Below the pieces are notes generated by a model. The model worked only from the letters and a program-made list of their open reading frames with translations, was not told the DNA's origin and did not search any database. A program made the translations under genes and the position numbers. This document shows positions 6,595 through 8,129 of a stretch of 8,129 nucleotides of DNA, in pieces. This DNA is from Fidelibacterota bacterium (GTDB lineage: Bacteria; Fidelibacterota; BS150m-G59): assembly GCA_016784265.1 (NCBI GenBank), contig JADHUZ010000043.1, positions 1-8,129 of the forward strand, read 5' to 3'. Position 1 is the stretch's first letter. Every line of letters begins with the position of its first letter.

Positions 6595-7494
6595 ATGGTT
6601 CAGTATTTCACAAATATCTACGAGTCGGTAAAATCTTCGCTGGTTGGAATGAGCGTTACTTTTGGGCATCTTTTCACGAAATCCGTTACGCTACAATATC
6701 CGAAAGAAAAGATGGAAATGCCAGAATTGGCACGACTCAAATTGGATTACGACTGGGAAGATTGCACAGGTTGCAATAAATGTGTGCGCGCTTGCCCGGT
6801 AGATTGCATCATTATCGAAACGGTCAAAGCGACCAAGGGCGATGATGTTGGCAAAACAAAAAATGATACGCAAAAAAAACTCTGGGTTACAAAATATGTA
6901 ATTGATTATTCCGAATGCATGTATTGCGGACTGTGCACTTATCCGTGTCCGGAAGAGTGTATTTATATGACACCCGAATATGAATATTCCGAATATGATC
7001 GCGGTAATTTGATTGTTAGTTTTTCCAAATTATCGGCTGGTGAAATTGTCGAAAAAGAGCGGTTACTTGAAAAAGAAAAAGCCGAAAATGAAGCACTCCG
7101 TGCCGCAAAAGCGGCAGAAAAAGCGAAGGCAAAAATGGAGACAAAGGCGACAGTTTCAGAAACAGATGAATCGTTATTAATTCAAGATTATGTTGCAAAA
7201 GCACTTGCTGGTGATGAGGAAATTGTTAAAAATATCGAAGATCGTGTGTTGCGTTCCAAAGTAAAAAAAGCATTATTCAAAGCAAAACGAATGGGCGCAG
7301 CAGCAGAAGTTCCAAAATCTGCAGAAGTATCACAAGCGGAAGCATCTACATCCGATGATGCTAAAATTATGAGACTCGTCGAAAAAGGGTTGGCTGGCGA
7401 AATGGACGCAATCAACGCAATCGAAGACCGTGTTTTTCGTTCCAAAGTAAAAAAAGCCTTGATGAAAGCCAAAAGAGAACGGGGGCAAAAATGA
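6595..7494 (+). CDS. nuoI: NADH-quinone oxidoreductase subunit I with long C-terminal repeat extension
   Basis: Residues 1-145 are an ordinary NuoI (TYKY homologue), which carries the two [4Fe-4S] clusters N6a and N6b between the electron input arm and N2. The cluster motifs are C57-x2-C60-x2-C63-x3-C67-P and C108-x2-C111-x2-C114-x3-C118-P. The loop between them is longer than in E. coli and resembles Bacteroidetes forms. NuoI is usually about 140-180 residues; this one is 299. Residues about 150-186 are a charged, Ala/Glu/Lys-rich probable coiled coil. Two copies of one module follow (193-232 and 255-294), matching at about half the positions, including L-A-G, IEDRV and RSKVKKAL, joined by a low-complexity A/S/E linker. 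The frame is unbroken to the nuoJ overlap, so this is not a frameshift artefact. The extension's function is unknown. Confidence 0.93.
   Translation: MVQYFTNIYESVKSSLVGMSVTFGHLFTKSVTLQYPKEKMEMPELARLKLDYDWEDCTGCNKCVRACPVDCIIIETVKATKGDDVGKTKNDTQKKLWVTKYVIDYSECMYCGLCTYPCPEECIYMTPEYEYSEYDRGNLIVSFSKLSAGEIVEKERLLEKEKAENEALRAAKAAEKAKAKMETKATVSETDESLLIQDYVAKALAGDEEIVKNIEDRVLRSKVKKALFKAKRMGAAAEVPKSAEVSQAEASTSDDAKIMRLVEKGLAGEMDAINAIEDRVFRSKVKKALMKAKRERGQK
7171..7290 (+). repeat. NuoI C-terminal module, copy 1
   Basis: Encodes NuoI residues 193-232. Aligns without gaps to copy 2 at a constant offset of 62 residues (186 bases). Shared residues include Leu204-Ala205-Gly206, IEDRV (214-218), RSKVKKAL (220-227) and KAKR (229-232). 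A 20-base stretch (7252-7271) is identical to 7438-7457; elsewhere the DNA has diverged, so the duplication is not recent or is under protein-level selection. Confidence 0.88.
7357..7476 (+). repeat. NuoI C-terminal module, copy 2
   Basis: Encodes NuoI residues 255-294 (IMRLVEKGLAG then INAIEDRVFRSKVKKALMKA). Likely two helices, the second strongly basic at its end. The copy ends five residues before the stop, so the module closes the protein. Confidence 0.88.
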
Positions 7495-7988
7495 TAGTAA
7501 ACATAATTTTTGGATTGGTTATTGTGTTGACGGTTGGTGGTGCAATAGTTACTGTAACGAGCCAAAATCTTGCACGAGCCGTGTTTGCGTTGCTTTTTAC
7601 ATTTCTTGGCGTTACAGGTTTGTATTTCTTGATGCAAGCCGATTTTATCGCGATGGTGCAATTGATGGTCTATATCGGCGGCATTACGATTTTGCTACTA
7701 TTCGGCGTGATGCTGACCCAAAAAGCACACAAGTTGAAAGTGGGATTTTCTGCTGTCAACCCAAACACAGGTGCCATCATTTCGATGGGTGTTTTTGTCG
7801 GACTCGTAATGTTGATTTTGAATGTGGACGAATGGTATGACCTCGAATTTGTGAATTTGAATAGCACAATTAGTAAAATTGGCGAAAATCTTTTGGGGCA
7901 ATGGGTTTTGCCGTTTGAAGTCGCTTCAATTTTGCTTTTGATGGCGCTTGTCGGTGCCGCCACGCTCGCGAGAAGGAGAGAAAAATGA
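7491..7988 (+). CDS. nuoJ: NADH-quinone oxidoreductase subunit J
   Basis: Membrane subunit (ND6 homologue) between NuoA/NuoH and the antiporter-like subunits. The 165 residues contain about five hydrophobic helices. The most conserved part is LARAVFALLFTFLGVTGLYF (27-46) followed by ADFIAMVQLMVYIGGITILLLFGVML (50-75), the helix pair that includes the pi-bulge helix of ND6. The C-terminus VLPFEVASILLLMALVGAAT then LARRREK is the usual family end. Both ends overlap neighbours by 4-bp ATGA junctions (nuoI before, the dockerin-like gene after). nuoK would be expected next but is not. Confidence 0.95.
   Translation: MIVNIIFGLVIVLTVGGAIVTVTSQNLARAVFALLFTFLGVTGLYFLMQADFIAMVQLMVYIGGITILLLFGVMLTQKAHKLKVGFSAVNPNTGAIISMGVFVGLVMLILNVDEWYDLEFVNLNSTISKIGENLLGQWVLPFEVASILLLMALVGAATLARRREK
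7973..7987 (+). promoter_or_regulatory. Strong ribosome binding site for the dockerin-like gene
   Basis: AAGGAG (7973-7978) is placed six bases before the ATG at 7985, inside the last codons of nuoJ. Site strength and the ATGA overlap make a real, coupled start likely, which matters because only 48 codons of the following gene are visible. Confidence 0.75.
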
Positions 7989-8129
7989 AAAAAACAATAA
8001 TCAGTTTTTTAATGTTTACATTGCCGCTTTTTGCGCAGATGAAAGGCGATATGAATGAGGATATGATAATCAATATACTGGATGTGGTGCAAGTAGTGAA
8101 TATCGCACTCGGCATGGAAGCGACGGAAT
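7985..8129 (+). CDS. Secreted dockerin/EF-hand-type small protein, N-terminus only
   Basis: The first 48 codons of an open frame that runs off the right edge. The N-terminus MKKTIISFLMFTLPLFAQ looks like a Sec signal peptide, with likely cleavage near LFA-Q. Directly after it comes GDMNEDMIINILDVVQVVNI (21-40). Asp22, Asn24, Asp26, Asn30 and Asp33 fit the D-x-N-x-D-x-x-x-N-x-x-D calcium loop of type I dockerin repeats, followed by the usual hydrophobic V-V-x-x-V-N-I helix. Such repeats come in pairs and either bind cohesins or act as small calcium-folded modules at the C-termini of secreted proteins; here the repeat follows the signal peptide with almost nothing between. The gene overlaps the nuoJ stop by four bases and has a strong ribosome site. 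It is not nuoK. Function, total length and any second repeat cannot be seen. Confidence 0.75.
   Translation, partial: MKKTIISFLMFTLPLFAQMKGDMNEDMIINILDVVQVVNIALGMEATE

Noticed and set aside
6595..7494. NuoI extension as a frameshift fusion with a separate downstream gene
   Set aside because: The frame is continuous, the junction holds no start site, codon use does not change, and the stop makes the same ATGA overlap with nuoJ as the other operon junctions.
7985..8129. nuoK as the gene after nuoJ
   Set aside because: NuoK is a three-helix membrane protein; after the signal-like helix this sequence is acidic with a dockerin calcium loop and no NuoK motif.
1..8129. tRNA, rRNA, insertion sequence or prophage parts
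   Set aside because: No cloverleaf-like or rRNA-like sequence, transposase frame, or terminal inverted repeats were seen on either strand.

Overview
The window looks like chromosomal DNA of an AT-rich bacterium of the Bacteroidetes/Chlorobi (FCB) group, perhaps Ignavibacteria- or Chlorobi-like. Four lines support this: a short primary sigma factor of about 287 residues without region 1.1; candidate promoters of the TTG-N20/21-TAnnTTTG type; a phosphohexomutase with the GGEGNGG sugar loop; and a complex I operon that runs nuoA-B-C-D-H-I-J with no nuoE, nuoF or nuoG between D and H. The lineage is inferred from these features; no alignment was run.

Left part (1-2741) is all on the minus strand. 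Read in the direction of transcription it holds rpoD (primary sigma factor), rpsU (ribosomal protein S21), a rho-independent terminator, a glmM-type phosphoglucosamine mutase, and the first 24 codons of a SorC/DeoR-like sugar-responsive regulator that leaves the window at base 1. The regulator has its own candidate promoter, with TGAACA/TGTTCA half-sites around it. glmM carries four tandem copies of a 7-bp unit (TGGATGT/C) that encode a small in-frame insertion.

Middle (2742-3039) is a 298-bp divergent control region without a gene. It holds a near-consensus promoter for rpoD, a candidate promoter for the nuo operon, and small repeats of unknown role.

Right part (3040-8129) is a tightly packed plus-strand operon for the membrane arm and Q-module of respiratory complex I. 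Junctions are 4-bp ATGA overlaps or gaps of 0 to 5 bases. Because the NADH-oxidising E/F/G subunits are absent from their usual slot, the complex may take electrons from another donor, or those genes may lie elsewhere. NuoI is unusually long (299 residues): after the two-cluster ferredoxin domain comes a charged helical linker and two copies of a roughly 40-residue repeat module. After nuoJ, where nuoK would be expected, a translationally coupled reading frame with a strong ribosome binding site starts a secreted protein with a dockerin/EF-hand calcium loop; it is cut by the window end. The NuoI extension and this operon-embedded dockerin-like protein are the most unusual things here.
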